Positions 9,811 through 18,064 of a stretch of DNA of 64,000 bases are shown here, piece after piece. Source of the stretch: Planifilum fulgidum (GTDB taxonomy: Bacteria > Bacillota > Bacilli > Thermoactinomycetales > DSM-44946). The DNA lies in NCBI RefSeq assembly GCF_900113175.1, contig NZ_FOOK01000001.1:56160-120159 (forward strand), read 5' to 3'. How positions within the stretch are numbered: the stretch's first letter is position 1; each line of letters opens with the position of its first letter. The translations under genes were made by a program, and so were the position numbers. The notes beneath the pieces are model-generated. The model made no database searches. It was not told where the DNA came from and saw only the letters and a program-made list of their open reading frames with translations.

Positions 9811-9848
9811 AAACATCCCCCCTGAAATGCGTTGCTGCCAATTACTTT

Positions 9849-9866
9849 AAGCAATTCCCATGCCAA
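9849..9866 (-). promoter_or_regulatory. Sigma-54 (-24/-12) promoter of the PTS operon
   Basis: Minus strand TTGGCATGGGAATTGCTT: TGGCAT, 5 nt, TTGC, matching the TGGCAC-N5-TTGC consensus. It lies about 35 nt before the EIIB start and immediately downstream of the gene for an activator with the sigma-54-contacting GAFTGA motif, which makes the assignment coherent. Confidence 0.8.
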
Positions 9867-9926
9867 GGGTTGGGCGGCCCGTTGAGCCTCCCTTTTTTCC
9901 CGTCTGTGTTTGTGTGTCAAAGTGTG

Positions 9927-12602
9927 TCACTGAGTGTGCGTGCGTTTTGCCCCGTCCAGGAAGCTGATCAAGTAACAGATCTCATCGTCAGAGAGCTTGA
10001 TTCGGTATATCTCCTCCAAAGTCCTGAACACGTCGCGGACGGTCTGATAGACCGGGAAACGCTCCCGGATGTATTGCCGCTTGTTCTTGAACGACACGGA
10101 ATCATCTCCGGAGACCAGGCGGTCCACCATGCAGCAGGCATGCAGGACAACGCCCACCAGATCCCCCGTGGGAATGGAGATCTTAAGACGCGCTTGGACG
10201 CGGTTCAAACACCGCCTCACATCCGAAACCACCTGCGCCGGAGCCACACGCCGCAGATGATTTCGAAGCGTTTCCGCCATCTTTAAATAGGTCTCCTCGG
10301 TGTCGATGAAGTATTGGATCTGGTCAATGGCCTTCAGATTGAGCACCTCGTCCACGCGAAATTGCGGGATTTCCCCTCCAAGGCAGCAGTCGCTCACAAC
10401 GCAGAGCAGGTTCCTCTTCCGTTCGATCCTGGAGAGCCGGCGCATCAGATCGCGGGGGTCGGCCGCTTGAAGCGGAATGATATCCAGCCACCGCCGGTTG
10501 AAATGCAGGTATTTTTCAAGGACCTTTTGGATGGCAACGGCATTTCCCGCCACGCAGGCCGTCACGATGGCCCCCTTCACCGGGGGATCGTCCCTGGAAG
10601 CGACTGTCGCAAGCTCGGCGTCATAGGGCGTCAGCCGCTTCAAGTCGTCATAAATCTGTTCGAGGGGACAGCCCAACATCGCCATGCGGGTGGCTTCCAA
10701 CACGTGGAGGGTGCTGACCATCGGAATCGTCTTCACCGGGATGTTCAGTTCATCCGCCAACTTTTCGTCAAACCGGACCAGGGAACCCATGTCGACGAGA
10801 AGCAGCACCCCCGACGCGGTTTGCCGAATCTGTTCCTTCACCCTTTCATAGGCCTCTTCCGGAGACATCGTGAGGGGAATATCGACGGCCGATGCATGGC
10901 GGGTGCCGAGCAGCCGATTGGCCACCCCGGCCATGGCCGACGCAATCCCGTCGCCATGGGCCAGCACCAGGATCTGCACCTGTTCCGCCTCTTTGCCCTC
11001 CGGCGGATCCAGCACAAAAAACAGGGCCAGAAATCCCGCTTCATCAATGGGAAGATCGATGTTCAACCGATCTTCGATTTTTTTGAGGCAATCGATGGCC
11101 GCAACAAACGCTGCCTTATATTTTCTTCTCACCTGGTTCAACCGGGGATGGACGATCTTTCCGCCCTTTTGGATGCGGTCGGCGGAGGTTTGGATGTGCA
11201 ACGCGAGGCTTTGCAGCACTTCCTCGTCAAATTTCCGGCCAAGCTTCTCCCCCGCATATTTCAAAATTTCTCCCGCCAGCTGCAGGATTTCCGGCCGGAC
11301 AATCCTTGCCGGACCGCCTTCCTTCACGCTCCGGCTCATCCGCTTCAAATAGTGGGTAAAATAGTTTTCGATATCGATCTCCATCAGCAAATCGAGCTCG
11401 TCGTCAGCCACCCCCCGCGCTTTCAACTCGCGGTACCGCTTCTCAATCTTTTCGTACACCGTCTGTTTCGGATCCGGCTGCGCAATTACAAAGGCCTCTT
11501 CCCTTCCACCGGGATGGAACACATACCATCCCTCGTGAAGGGAAACCTCTTCCCTCCGGGAAGTGCTCAAAATCAGCCCTTCCTTGACCCGGGGCGGAAG
11601 GTCCGGGAAATCGATCCGCACCCGCTCTTTCTTTGCGCTGACATGGTCGGCAAAGGCCTTGGCGCACAAAAGCTGAATGTCGACCTTCAGTTGCCCCACA
11701 TTGTTCGGACAGGGGTAATGAAGAAGCGCCCGAATCACATCCGGCGACACACTGATTTCCCGGCCCAAACGGAGGGCCTCTTCCTTGAAAAAGCCCGTAA
11801 TGAGCCGGTAACGCTCTTCCGCGCTCCTCTCCCTCAGGGGGGGAAGTTCGATCACCATGGGGATGCGCCGGGTGAAAGATTTCAACAGGCTGGAGCCGGG
11901 GCTTTCCGTCGTCGCGGCGATCAGGAGGACGCGGGCGGTTCGCTCCGCCTCCGTCTCCCCCAATCGCCGAAAACATCCCTTATCGATAAAGGTAAACAGC
12001 ATTTCCTGGCCTTCCCCGGGAAGACGGTGAACCTCGTCCAAAAACAGAATCCCCCCGTTCGCAATCTCCAGCAGTCCCCGCTGTTCCCGGGCGCCGGTGA
12101 AGGCGCCCTTTTGAATTCCGAACAACTGGCCCAGCAACAGCTGGGGATTGTTTGCGTAATCGGCGCAATTGAAGGGTACGAAGGGCGCGTTTTCGGCCAT
12201 CTTCCCCACTTCCACGGCATACCGGTGCAAACATTCGGCGAACATCGACTTGCCCACGCCCGTCTCGCCGAGGAGCAGCATGTGCATGCCTCCCGGATAC
12301 AGGACGGCCGCCTTTCCCTGCTCACAGGCCGTCCTCAGGCTGTCGCAGGTCTCCGCCAACCGGTCCAGGATGGTGGAAGAAGCAAAAGCCCGACAGTCCG
12401 CCACGGGGGGCTCTGAGACGGAAAATCGGACCGGCCTTCCCGGTTGCTTCCGAACCTTTCCCTCCCTCCACAGGGCGTTGAGCTCCCTGCTGACATTCGC
12501 CCGGTTCAAACCCAGCCGCTTCGCCAATTCGCCGGCGCTGATCCCCTCGGTTCCCATGTCCATTTCCCTTAATTTTTCGAATATAAATTCCTTTCGTTTC
12601 AT
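9927..12602 (-). CDS. LevR/CelR-type sigma-54-dependent PTS operon activator
   Basis: 891-residue regulator. Order of domains: N-terminal winged helix-turn-helix (about 20-60, ELAKRLGLNRANVSREL); AAA+ sigma-54 activator with Walker A GETGVGKS (112-119), GAFTGA (167-172) and Walker B GGILFLDEV (183-191); a PRD region; an EIIA-Man-like domain (LVLAHGDGIASAMAGV); an EIIB-Gat-like segment (GAIVTACVAGNAVA); and a C-terminal PRD. Such proteins are phosphorylated on PRD/EIIA histidines by PTS proteins and open sigma-54 promoters. It lies upstream of the operon on the same strand, 60 bp before the -24/-12 element. ATG at 12602 follows AGGGGTGA. Confidence 0.92.
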   Translation of the reverse strand: MKRKEFIFEKLREMDMGTEGISAGELAKRLGLNRANVSRELNALWREGKVRKQPGRPVRFSVSEPPVADCRAFASSTILDRLAETCDSLRTACEQGKAAVLYPGGMHMLLLGETGVGKSMFAECLHRYAVEVGKMAENAPFVPFNCADYANNPQLLLGQLFGIQKGAFTGAREQRGLLEIANGGILFLDEVHRLPGEGQEMLFTFIDKGCFRRLGETEAERTARVLLIAATTESPGSSLLKSFTRRIPMVIELPPLRERSAEERYRLITGFFKEEALRLGREISVSPDVIRALLHYPCPNNVGQLKVDIQLLCAKAFADHVSAKKERVRIDFPDLPPRVKEGLILSTSRREEVSLHEGWYVFHPGGREEAFVIAQPDPKQTVYEKIEKRYRELKARGVADDELDLLMEIDIENYFTHYLKRMSRSVKEGGPARIVRPEILQLAGEILKYAGEKLGRKFDEEVLQSLALHIQTSADRIQKGGKIVHPRLNQVRRKYKAAFVAAIDCLKKIEDRLNIDLPIDEAGFLALFFVLDPPEGKEAEQVQILVLAHGDGIASAMAGVANRLLGTRHASAVDIPLTMSPEEAYERVKEQIRQTASGVLLLVDMGSLVRFDEKLADELNIPVKTIPMVSTLHVLEATRMAMLGCPLEQIYDDLKRLTPYDAELATVASRDDPPVKGAIVTACVAGNAVAIQKVLEKYLHFNRRWLDIIPLQAADPRDLMRRLSRIERKRNLLCVVSDCCLGGEIPQFRVDEVLNLKAIDQIQYFIDTEETYLKMAETLRNHLRRVAPAQVVSDVRRCLNRVQARLKISIPTGDLVGVVLHACCMVDRLVSGDDSVSFKNKRQYIRERFPVYQTVRDVFRTLEEIYRIKLSDDEICYLISFLDGAKRTHTQ

Positions 12603-13020
12603 GATTTCACCCCTGCGCCCCCGCTTTTTCCCCGTTTCATTCCTTCCAACAATCCCTGCAGCTTCCCTCTCCATTCCCGAATTTTAAAGGAAAGCTGCTC
12701 GCCACATATATATTCCCCTCCGAACAGGGATAAAGCAGGCCGCGGAAGCGGAAGCGGGGTGGATGCCGGTTGCGGAAGCGGAGGACGGCGCAAAAGACAG
12801 ACGGCGAATCACCCCGGATGTTCACAGGGGAGAATCCGCGAAGAAAACCTTTCTTCCTCCCGCTCCGGCGGTCTCAAGGCAAGGGCACCCTCAAGCGCCG
12901 GGCCTTCCGCCGCATGTCTCTTGATCGGGGTTTTCCCCCTTGACAAAAGCACGACACATTGCCGCCCCGTTCGTGCGACGCCGGCATACGGACACCGGCC
13001 ATCAGCAATCCAAATGAAGA
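12603..13020. other. Intergenic region upstream of the PTS activator
   Basis: About 420 bp with no recognisable gene. It includes a purine-rich GCGGAAGCGGAAGCGG mini-repeat near 12740-12780. The activator's promoter should lie in 12620-12720 but no clear boxes were identified. Confidence 0.3.
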
Positions 13021-13042
13021 AAACCGGGGAAGTTTCCCCGGC
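13021..13042 (-). terminator. Terminator of the TcaA-like paralogue
   Basis: Minus strand CCGGGGAAACTTCCCCGG (13024-13041) followed by TTTTCTTC, just after the stop at 13047. It is nearly identical in design to the terminator of the paralogue at 2346-2367. Confidence 0.85.
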
Positions 13043-13046
13043 AAGC

Positions 13047-14398
13047 TCACTTGAATTCGGTTTTGACCGTGTTTTTTCCCTGGAAATACTCCGATGTTCC
13101 GAACAGGATCTCCTCCGAGTGAACCAACCACCTTTTCCCGCCCTCATCATAACGGAGCACCAACCACTTCGCGTCGAACTCCTCTTCCATCCGCTCATGA
13201 ATGTTGTCATTGTGTTTTGAATGCAACTCCACCGGGATTTGGACCACATAATGATCGTCCGTGTATTCAAACCGCAATTTGTCTAAGTCTATTCTCGTTC
13301 CCAGGACAACACCCCTGAACGGTTCTTTCCCCCAGGATGCCACCAAAGACTTTTTGGTCTCGATGTCCCTGACCAGCTCCCTTTTCAGATCGTGCCCCGC
13401 CACGGTCAGGAGGGAAGCGTCCTGCTTTTGCTTTGCCGTAAACCATTCCTTGAAAAAGGTGTTGACCGTCTTTACAATCCGGTCCTTGCCTTTTTTGTCC
13501 GCGTAGGGTTTGGGAGTGAGATCCACGGCCAACGTGTTCTCGGTCACTTTGATTTTGTCGCTTCTGGACGTGCCCCAGGGGAATGTCCCCTCTCCCTGAA
13601 GGGTGATCGACCCGTCCCGGGATACCGGCCCGAACTCGCTGACTTCCTCGACCCTTTTGTTGATCGGTTTTCCATTGACAATCACCCGGGTATCCTTGAA
13701 GCCGGACTGCAGCCGGATATACGTGCCGGTCAAATCCACCTGCACTTCCGCCTGCCCATCCTCGCGGGCGAACAGTTTTACCTTCTTGGCATCCCTCACC
13801 AACGCGTAGGAATATTTCTTCGTGCCTTCCACCTCGTATTCCCCGGGCATCAGTGGCCCCAGCATCTTGGCGTCTCCCTCTTCGGAAGTGAGAACCGTCT
13901 CTCCGTCCACTTTCACCGTCCCGCCCGGTTTATTTGTCTTGATGTGCAAAAAGTAGGGGCGGACGCCGATGGAATAGGAATCGAACAGGACCCCTTCCTC
14001 CCGCTTCAAGTAATAATCCACCCAGGCAAAGGCATCCGTGCCGTAAAAGTCATTTCCATCCGATTGATATAATGCCAGTTGGGAGTGCAGCAGGGACATG
14101 GTCGCCTCCCGGTAACCCTTGTCCCGATGCATAAGCTCAAGAAAATGGGCGAGGTATTTGCGATCGATTTCCATCCGTTCGTCATCCGGCGACACAATCT
14201 CCTCCAGGGCCTCCACATCGTTGTTATGTACCGCTTCCTTGAACTTCCTGACCACATCCTCAGGTCCATCGGCTGCGGCAAACGCAATGGATGTCCCGAC
14301 AATCAGCAGAACCGCAATGACGGCCAGTACGGCAAACCCCTTGTGCTTTTTTGAATGCCCTTCTTCTTTTTTGACAATTTAAAATCATTCGTATTCAC
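13047..14398 (-). CDS. TcaA/YvbJ-like surface protein, paralogue with its start in a different frame
   Basis: Paralogue of the gene at 2372-3715, with the same module order and near-identical stretches (DSYSIGVRPYF, TRVIVNGKPINK, ASVDLTPKP-like AVDLTPKPYADKKG). The homologous start is GTG at 14398 with GAGGGAGG 11 nt upstream, the same spacing as the sister gene. That frame reads VNTNDFKLSKKKKG and would end soon, while the transmembrane segment (FAVLAVIAVLLIVGTSIAFAAA) and all later domains are in the -1 frame. The switch coincides with TCA AAA AAG (A AAA AAG heptamer, 14366-14372). This is programmed frameshifting, a mutation, or a homopolymer error. Without a shift the first usable start would be the GTG at 14255, which removes the membrane anchor. 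Confidence 0.65.
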
Positions 14399-15044
14399 TC
14401 GCAATATTTCCTCCCTCAAGATCCAGGTCCATTGATAGAAAGTTTTTCCGACGATTTCACCTGCCGCTTCCGCGTTTTGTTCAAATCATCATGCTACTTC
14501 CTCTCGCTATTCCCAAGTAAAAAACATTCCGTCTGTCCGACCACTGCAACCCATTCCGGCCACATCCTGGCCCGTTTTCTCTCCACCAAAACGGGTCAAA
14601 ATTGTTTATTCTCCTTCAAATAAAAAAAGTCTTCCCATTTCAGACCCCCTTGCAATCACAAGAATTGACCCCGGTAAGGGTTCGGAATAATAATAAGTGA
14701 ATGTCGGACGGATTTCAACAAAAAATTTCGTAACACTAAAAATAAGTAATACCAATAATTCGATTCCCGAATCTAATCGCGAACAAAAAATCAAGCTACC
14801 GGGGGCTGTAGCGACTGGAACCCATATTGGGGCAGGCACCTGGCTTATGCCCGAGTCGGGGTTGGCCGCCGATGCCCTGGACCACCCGGGTCGCCACCTT
14901 TGCGCACCTTGGGTCGTTTCACGCGGTTGGTCCTTCGGCACCGAGCCAAGTCGTCTGCACCCAGATGCGAGACAAAACAAAGGGAAGGGCCGAAAAAGGA
15001 AAACATTCTGAGAAAAGGGCTGTTTGTCGTTTTTTGGGACGGTA
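14399..15044. other. Non-coding stretch with an AT-rich flank and a GC-rich patch
   Basis: About 650 bp without a credible protein gene. Positions 14420-14800 are AT-rich. Positions 14800-14985 form a sharply bounded GC-rich block with nested inverted repeats on the minus strand, for example TTGGCTCGGTGCCGAAGGACC near 14930 and GGGC-N-GCC-AGGTGCCT-GCCC near 14830-14850. It could be a structured RNA or the end of an insertion element; no family was recognised. Confidence 0.35.
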
Positions 15045-15449
15045 TTAATAAAAACCCAATAAAGTTTCTCCTTCATGATAATACTCCACCACGTACCTTT
15101 CCTTCGGGCAATAGATCCAGGTGTCGAAGTCCACGGATATGACATCCTCCACGACCTGGATGACGTTTTTTATGGAGGTTTGTATTACCGGCAACCTCGC
15201 GTTGAACCAGAATACATACACCGGCTCATTTACATTGACGTTATTTTTATATAACTCCTCCAATATGTCCTCATCCATCACAATCTCTTTCTTCCGCGAT
15301 ACCTGACTGAAATCCACTCTGCCAACAAACCGATCCAACGGAACGTTTTCTTTAAATTCCCTTTTTACTTCCCTTGATTCCTCCTCAGATAAAACCATTA
15401 CCTCTCCTTCTCTCTTTAACGCCTCGATACATTCTTCAAAAAGAGTCAT
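15045..15449 (-). CDS. Hypothetical protein, possibly an immunity protein of a polymorphic/CDI toxin
   Basis: 134 residues, acidic, no signal peptide or membrane segment. It begins MTLFEECIEALKREGEVMVLSEEE and later has VYVFWFNARLPVIQTSIKNV and FDTWIYCPKERYVVEYYHEG. The alternation of an acidic helical N-terminus and a strand-rich C-terminus with conserved aromatic residues resembles small immunity proteins of contact-dependent toxins, but this is an impression and not a firm match. ATG with GGGAG 9 nt upstream. No toxin gene lies next to it. It borders the trailer end of CRISPR array 2. Confidence 0.5.
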   Translation of the reverse strand: MTLFEECIEALKREGEVMVLSEEESREVKREFKENVPLDRFVGRVDFSQVSRKKEIVMDEDILEELYKNNVNVNEPVYVFWFNARLPVIQTSIKNVIQVVEDVISVDFDTWIYCPKERYVVEYYHEGETLLGFY

Positions 15450-15653
15450 TGTCTATTTCTCCCTTCCAAAGCGGGCGCTTCATCTGAGATAATCCCCACC
15501 ATCCGCCAAGATCAGGGATGCTGCGGCATCGGAGGGTGATTCGCCGGAAAAAACGGACTCTGCATTCTGGAACGGTTTGCCAGATGGTGTTTAAGGTAAG
15601 AAACCCATCCAGTCCACCTATCCATGTCAGTAACAGCAACATAACATAACAAG

Positions 15654-15677
15654 AGGGGTGACGTCAGCGTCACCCCT
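15654..15677 (-). terminator. Trailer hairpin of array 2
   Basis: Perfect 10-bp stem AGGGGTGACG / CGTCACCCCT with a 4-nt loop, about 30 nt beyond the decayed last repeat of array 2. In the transcribed (minus) direction it is followed by CTTGTTATGTTATGTT. Probable array transcript terminator. Confidence 0.7.
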
Positions 15678-15707
15678 GACTGATTTAACCCCATGTTATA
15701 TAAGGCG

Positions 15708-16324
15708 GATTCAATGTTTTTTATTAAGGTGTGCTTGACTTGGTGCTGATCAGCGAAGGGATTTTAGCCTTTCACCAGTTTCAATCCTCTTTACTGAGGT
15801 GTTCTTTTTGTGACGAACTGATGGACCCTCGTCCCGCCTTCCCAGAACCGTTTCAATCCTCTTTACTGAGGTGTTCTTTTTGTGACGGCGAAGCTCACCA
15901 CGCCGTTGCGTGACGGCGACGAGGGTTTCAATCCTCTTTACTGAGGTGTTCTTTTTGTGACGAACTGATGGACCCTCGTCCCGCCTTCCCAGAACCGTTT
16001 CAATCCTCTTTACTGAGGTGTTCTTTTTGTGACGACGGAGTTATAGGTTCGGAGTTCCTTCATCAGCATCGTTTCAATCCTCTTTACTGAGGTGTTCTTT
16101 TTGTGACGAAGGGGGAACCTCGTGAGCAATCGCGTAAAAATGTTTCAATCCTCTTTACTGAGGTGTTCTTTTTGTGACTTTTATGTGGTATAATAAGATC
16201 GTGGAAGGAGGGGCGTTTCAATCCTCTTTACTGAGGTGTTCTTTTTGTGACACATATAAATGAAAGGGAATAAGGGTTTGACTAAAAGTTTCAATCCTCT
16301 TTACTGAGGTGTTCTTTTTGTGAC
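15708..16324 (-). CRISPR. CRISPR array 2 (8 intact repeats, 1 decayed)
   Basis: 37-nt repeats start at 15778, 15850, 15925, 15997, 16071, 16142, 16215 and 16288. On the plus strand they begin GTTTCAATCCTCTTTACTGA and end GTTCTTTTTGTGAC; the transcribed strand is minus, so mature handles end in ATTGAAAC. Spacers are 34-38 nt. A decayed repeat at 15708-15744 marks the trailer side. Spacers at 15815-15849 and 15962-15996 are identical. The variant TTTACTGAGG is specific to this array; the others have TTTATTGAGG. The leader lies on the right. It sits upstream of the csx1-cmr operon. Confidence 0.97.
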
Positions 16325-16631
16325 AGCGGGCGCTAAATCCCTTGATATGCCTGGATCTGTTCGCCGTTTTGCGAACACCTTCTTCATTTAATCATTTTTT
16401 AGGTAATCCGACACCTGATTCAAAAATCGAAAAACGCTGATTTTCCTTATTTGATGCGGGTTTGCGCGTTTGCGAACAACCCCCGGGGTTGCGCCGAAGC
16501 TCCCGGTGTTCGCAAAATCATCTCCATTGACAGATGGATCAAATTACAATCCCTTTCAGAGAAACCCACAACCTAAAAAAGCGACGACAGGGGCACCTTT
16601 TACTATAATCCTTGACTACAATTTCGTCAAT
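16325..16631 (-). promoter_or_regulatory. Leader of array 2 with pairing elements
   Basis: Sequence homologous to the right flanks of arrays 3, 4 and 5. It contains TTTTGCGAACACC (16367-16379), TTTGCGAACA (16469-16478) and the partner GGTGTTCGCAAAA (16505-16517). The partner can pair perfectly with either of the first two (13 bp across 125 nt, or 10 bp across a 28-nt loop). The repeat-proximal 55 nt are the most conserved part between arrays 2, 3 and 5. Confidence 0.85.
16602..16630 (-). promoter_or_regulatory. Sigma-A promoter of array 2
   Basis: Minus strand TTGACG (16625-16630), 17-nt spacer, TATAGT (16602-16607). Transcription would start near 16595, giving a leader RNA of about 270 nt before the first repeat. 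The same boxes and spacing occur at the other leaders. Confidence 0.85.
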
Positions 16632-16897
16632 TAAAAATCATCTTTTCCCCCTTCACATCAATTATTCAGATCGATTGCCCCATTAGAAATCGACGACAGT
16701 TTGAGGGCATCCAACCCAAACAGCCATCCACCAGATAGTTGCCTAGGAAAACAATTGATCTTGCACTTTTGTTTCGTAAGGACTTCGATGTCTACTTTCC
16801 CAAAAAATTGCAAAGAAAAAAAGCTGACAAGAGGAAATGGAACGCACCTGTCGTATTGCTTAAACCGGCCACATCATTGAGTCCGAGGTGGGACAAT

Positions 16898-17386
16898 ATG
16901 GATCCGCTGATGCTTGCGGACCATCTGAAACGGTTGAACAGTGGTGAGAATAATGGTTGGTATACAACAGTCGTTCAGTCAATTGCGGATTTGACTGCGG
17001 AACAGGCCCTTTGGCGACCTTCTCCCGGTATTCCTTGCATATGGGAATTAGCAGCCCACATCCATTATTGGACGATGCGGATGACGGAAGTGTTTGAGGC
17101 GATCCGCCGGGGAGAGGAACCATCCAATCGGTCAGAAACGGACTGGCCGGTCCCGGACTCTCCGGATAACGCTTCCTGGTCTTCTCTTCAAACAGAACTC
17201 GCCCGGGCAATGGCAAAGTTGTCGGATGTGGTAAAAAGCCTCAGGCCTGAGCAGCTCCTGAGTCCGACCCAGGGAGCAAACAGCCCTTCCGTACTGTATG
17301 AAATTCATGGACTGCTCGCACACACCAGCTACCATACAGGCCAAATTCTTCTTCTTCGTCGTCTACAAGGAACATGGTCCCGATGA
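16898..17386 (+). CDS. DinB/YfiT-like metal-dependent protein
   Basis: 162-residue four-helix-bundle protein of the DinB superfamily (thiol-transferase or metal-binding enzymes such as bacillithiol transferases). Putative metal ligands are His54/His56 in WELAAHIHYW and the C-terminal pair in LLAHTSYHTGQ (about 142 and 146), the usual three-histidine arrangement. ATG at 16898 is chosen because GAGGTGG lies 6 nt upstream and the conserved region starts soon after. It stands alone between array 2 and the csx1-cmr operon; no functional tie to CRISPR is implied. Confidence 0.82.
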   Translation: MDPLMLADHLKRLNSGENNGWYTTVVQSIADLTAEQALWRPSPGIPCIWELAAHIHYWTMRMTEVFEAIRRGEEPSNRSETDWPVPDSPDNASWSSLQTELARAMAKLSDVVKSLRPEQLLSPTQGANSPSVLYEIHGLLAHTSYHTGQILLLRRLQGTWSR

Positions 17387-17404
17387 ATGGTCAACCCACA
17401 GGAG

Positions 17405-17436
17405 CATCGGCTGGCCAAACGTTGGTCAGCCGATGT
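17405..17436 (+). terminator. Probable terminator after the DinB-like gene
   Basis: Inverted repeat CATCGGCTGGCC / GGTCAGCCGATG around a short loop, followed by TTGATCTTCC. The T-tract is weak. Confidence 0.5.
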
Positions 17437-18044
17437 TGATCTTCCGGATCGGAGCCTCTCTCTGTCACTACCCCAAATCACGTATGCCTCGGATCATCCG
17501 ACCTTCAACATCTCCTCCAATGGGAACTTTTGATCCATACCGCTCCCCATCCTCTCTCACTCAATTCTTTAACTCGAAAGCTCCGCCAACCTTAAAGTCT
17601 GAAATGTTATTCTCTTTGAACGGACTTTTTTAAAGGACAAAGCCTAATAAAAAACGGTTTTCATCCCCTCCACTTATGCCATGCATTTTTCACCCTTGCG
17701 TGCACTCCTATTTTAAAAAGCCGATTTTCCATTGTGCCGTGGAAAAAACGGCTGATCATACTCAATGCAATTGTCCACATGAACCACTAACTCAAAGTGT
17801 GTCAAAAAAACGAAAACAGTCGATTCGATCCGGTTTCAGAAGGATATGTTCAGGATTTGTCGAATCCGAAAAATGTCTGATACTAAAAGGATTATTTATC
17901 AAATTTCATTGATTTATTGATGGCCATCCCCTGAGATGCATCAAAGCTTATTGATTCGGACACAGGTTATTATTTGTTTTCACATGCTGATATCCATCAA
18001 ATATTTTTGATAGATCAATCGGAAACCAAAATGAAATTATAAAT
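17437..18044. other. AT-rich intergenic region before csx1
   Basis: About 600 bp with no convincing gene. The promoter of the csx1-cmr operon must lie near its right end (17900-18040); several TTGAT boxes are present but none has a TATAAT at standard spacing, so no promoter is called. Confidence 0.3.
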
Positions 18045-18064
18045 AGAGGAGGAGAGAGACAACA

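Noticed and set aside
9895-9950. GT-rich tract at the end of the PTS activator gene as a terminator or phase-variable repeat
   Set aside because: Not a uniform repeat and no hairpin; it mostly encodes the C-terminal end of the protein.
12740-12785. GCGGAAGC mini-repeat as an origin or regulatory iteron
   Set aside because: Only three short imperfect copies, with no DnaA boxes or partner motif.
15731-15913. A small open frame with two copies of FQSSLLRCSFCD inside array 2
   Set aside because: The peptide repeat is only the translation of the CRISPR repeat; not a protein.
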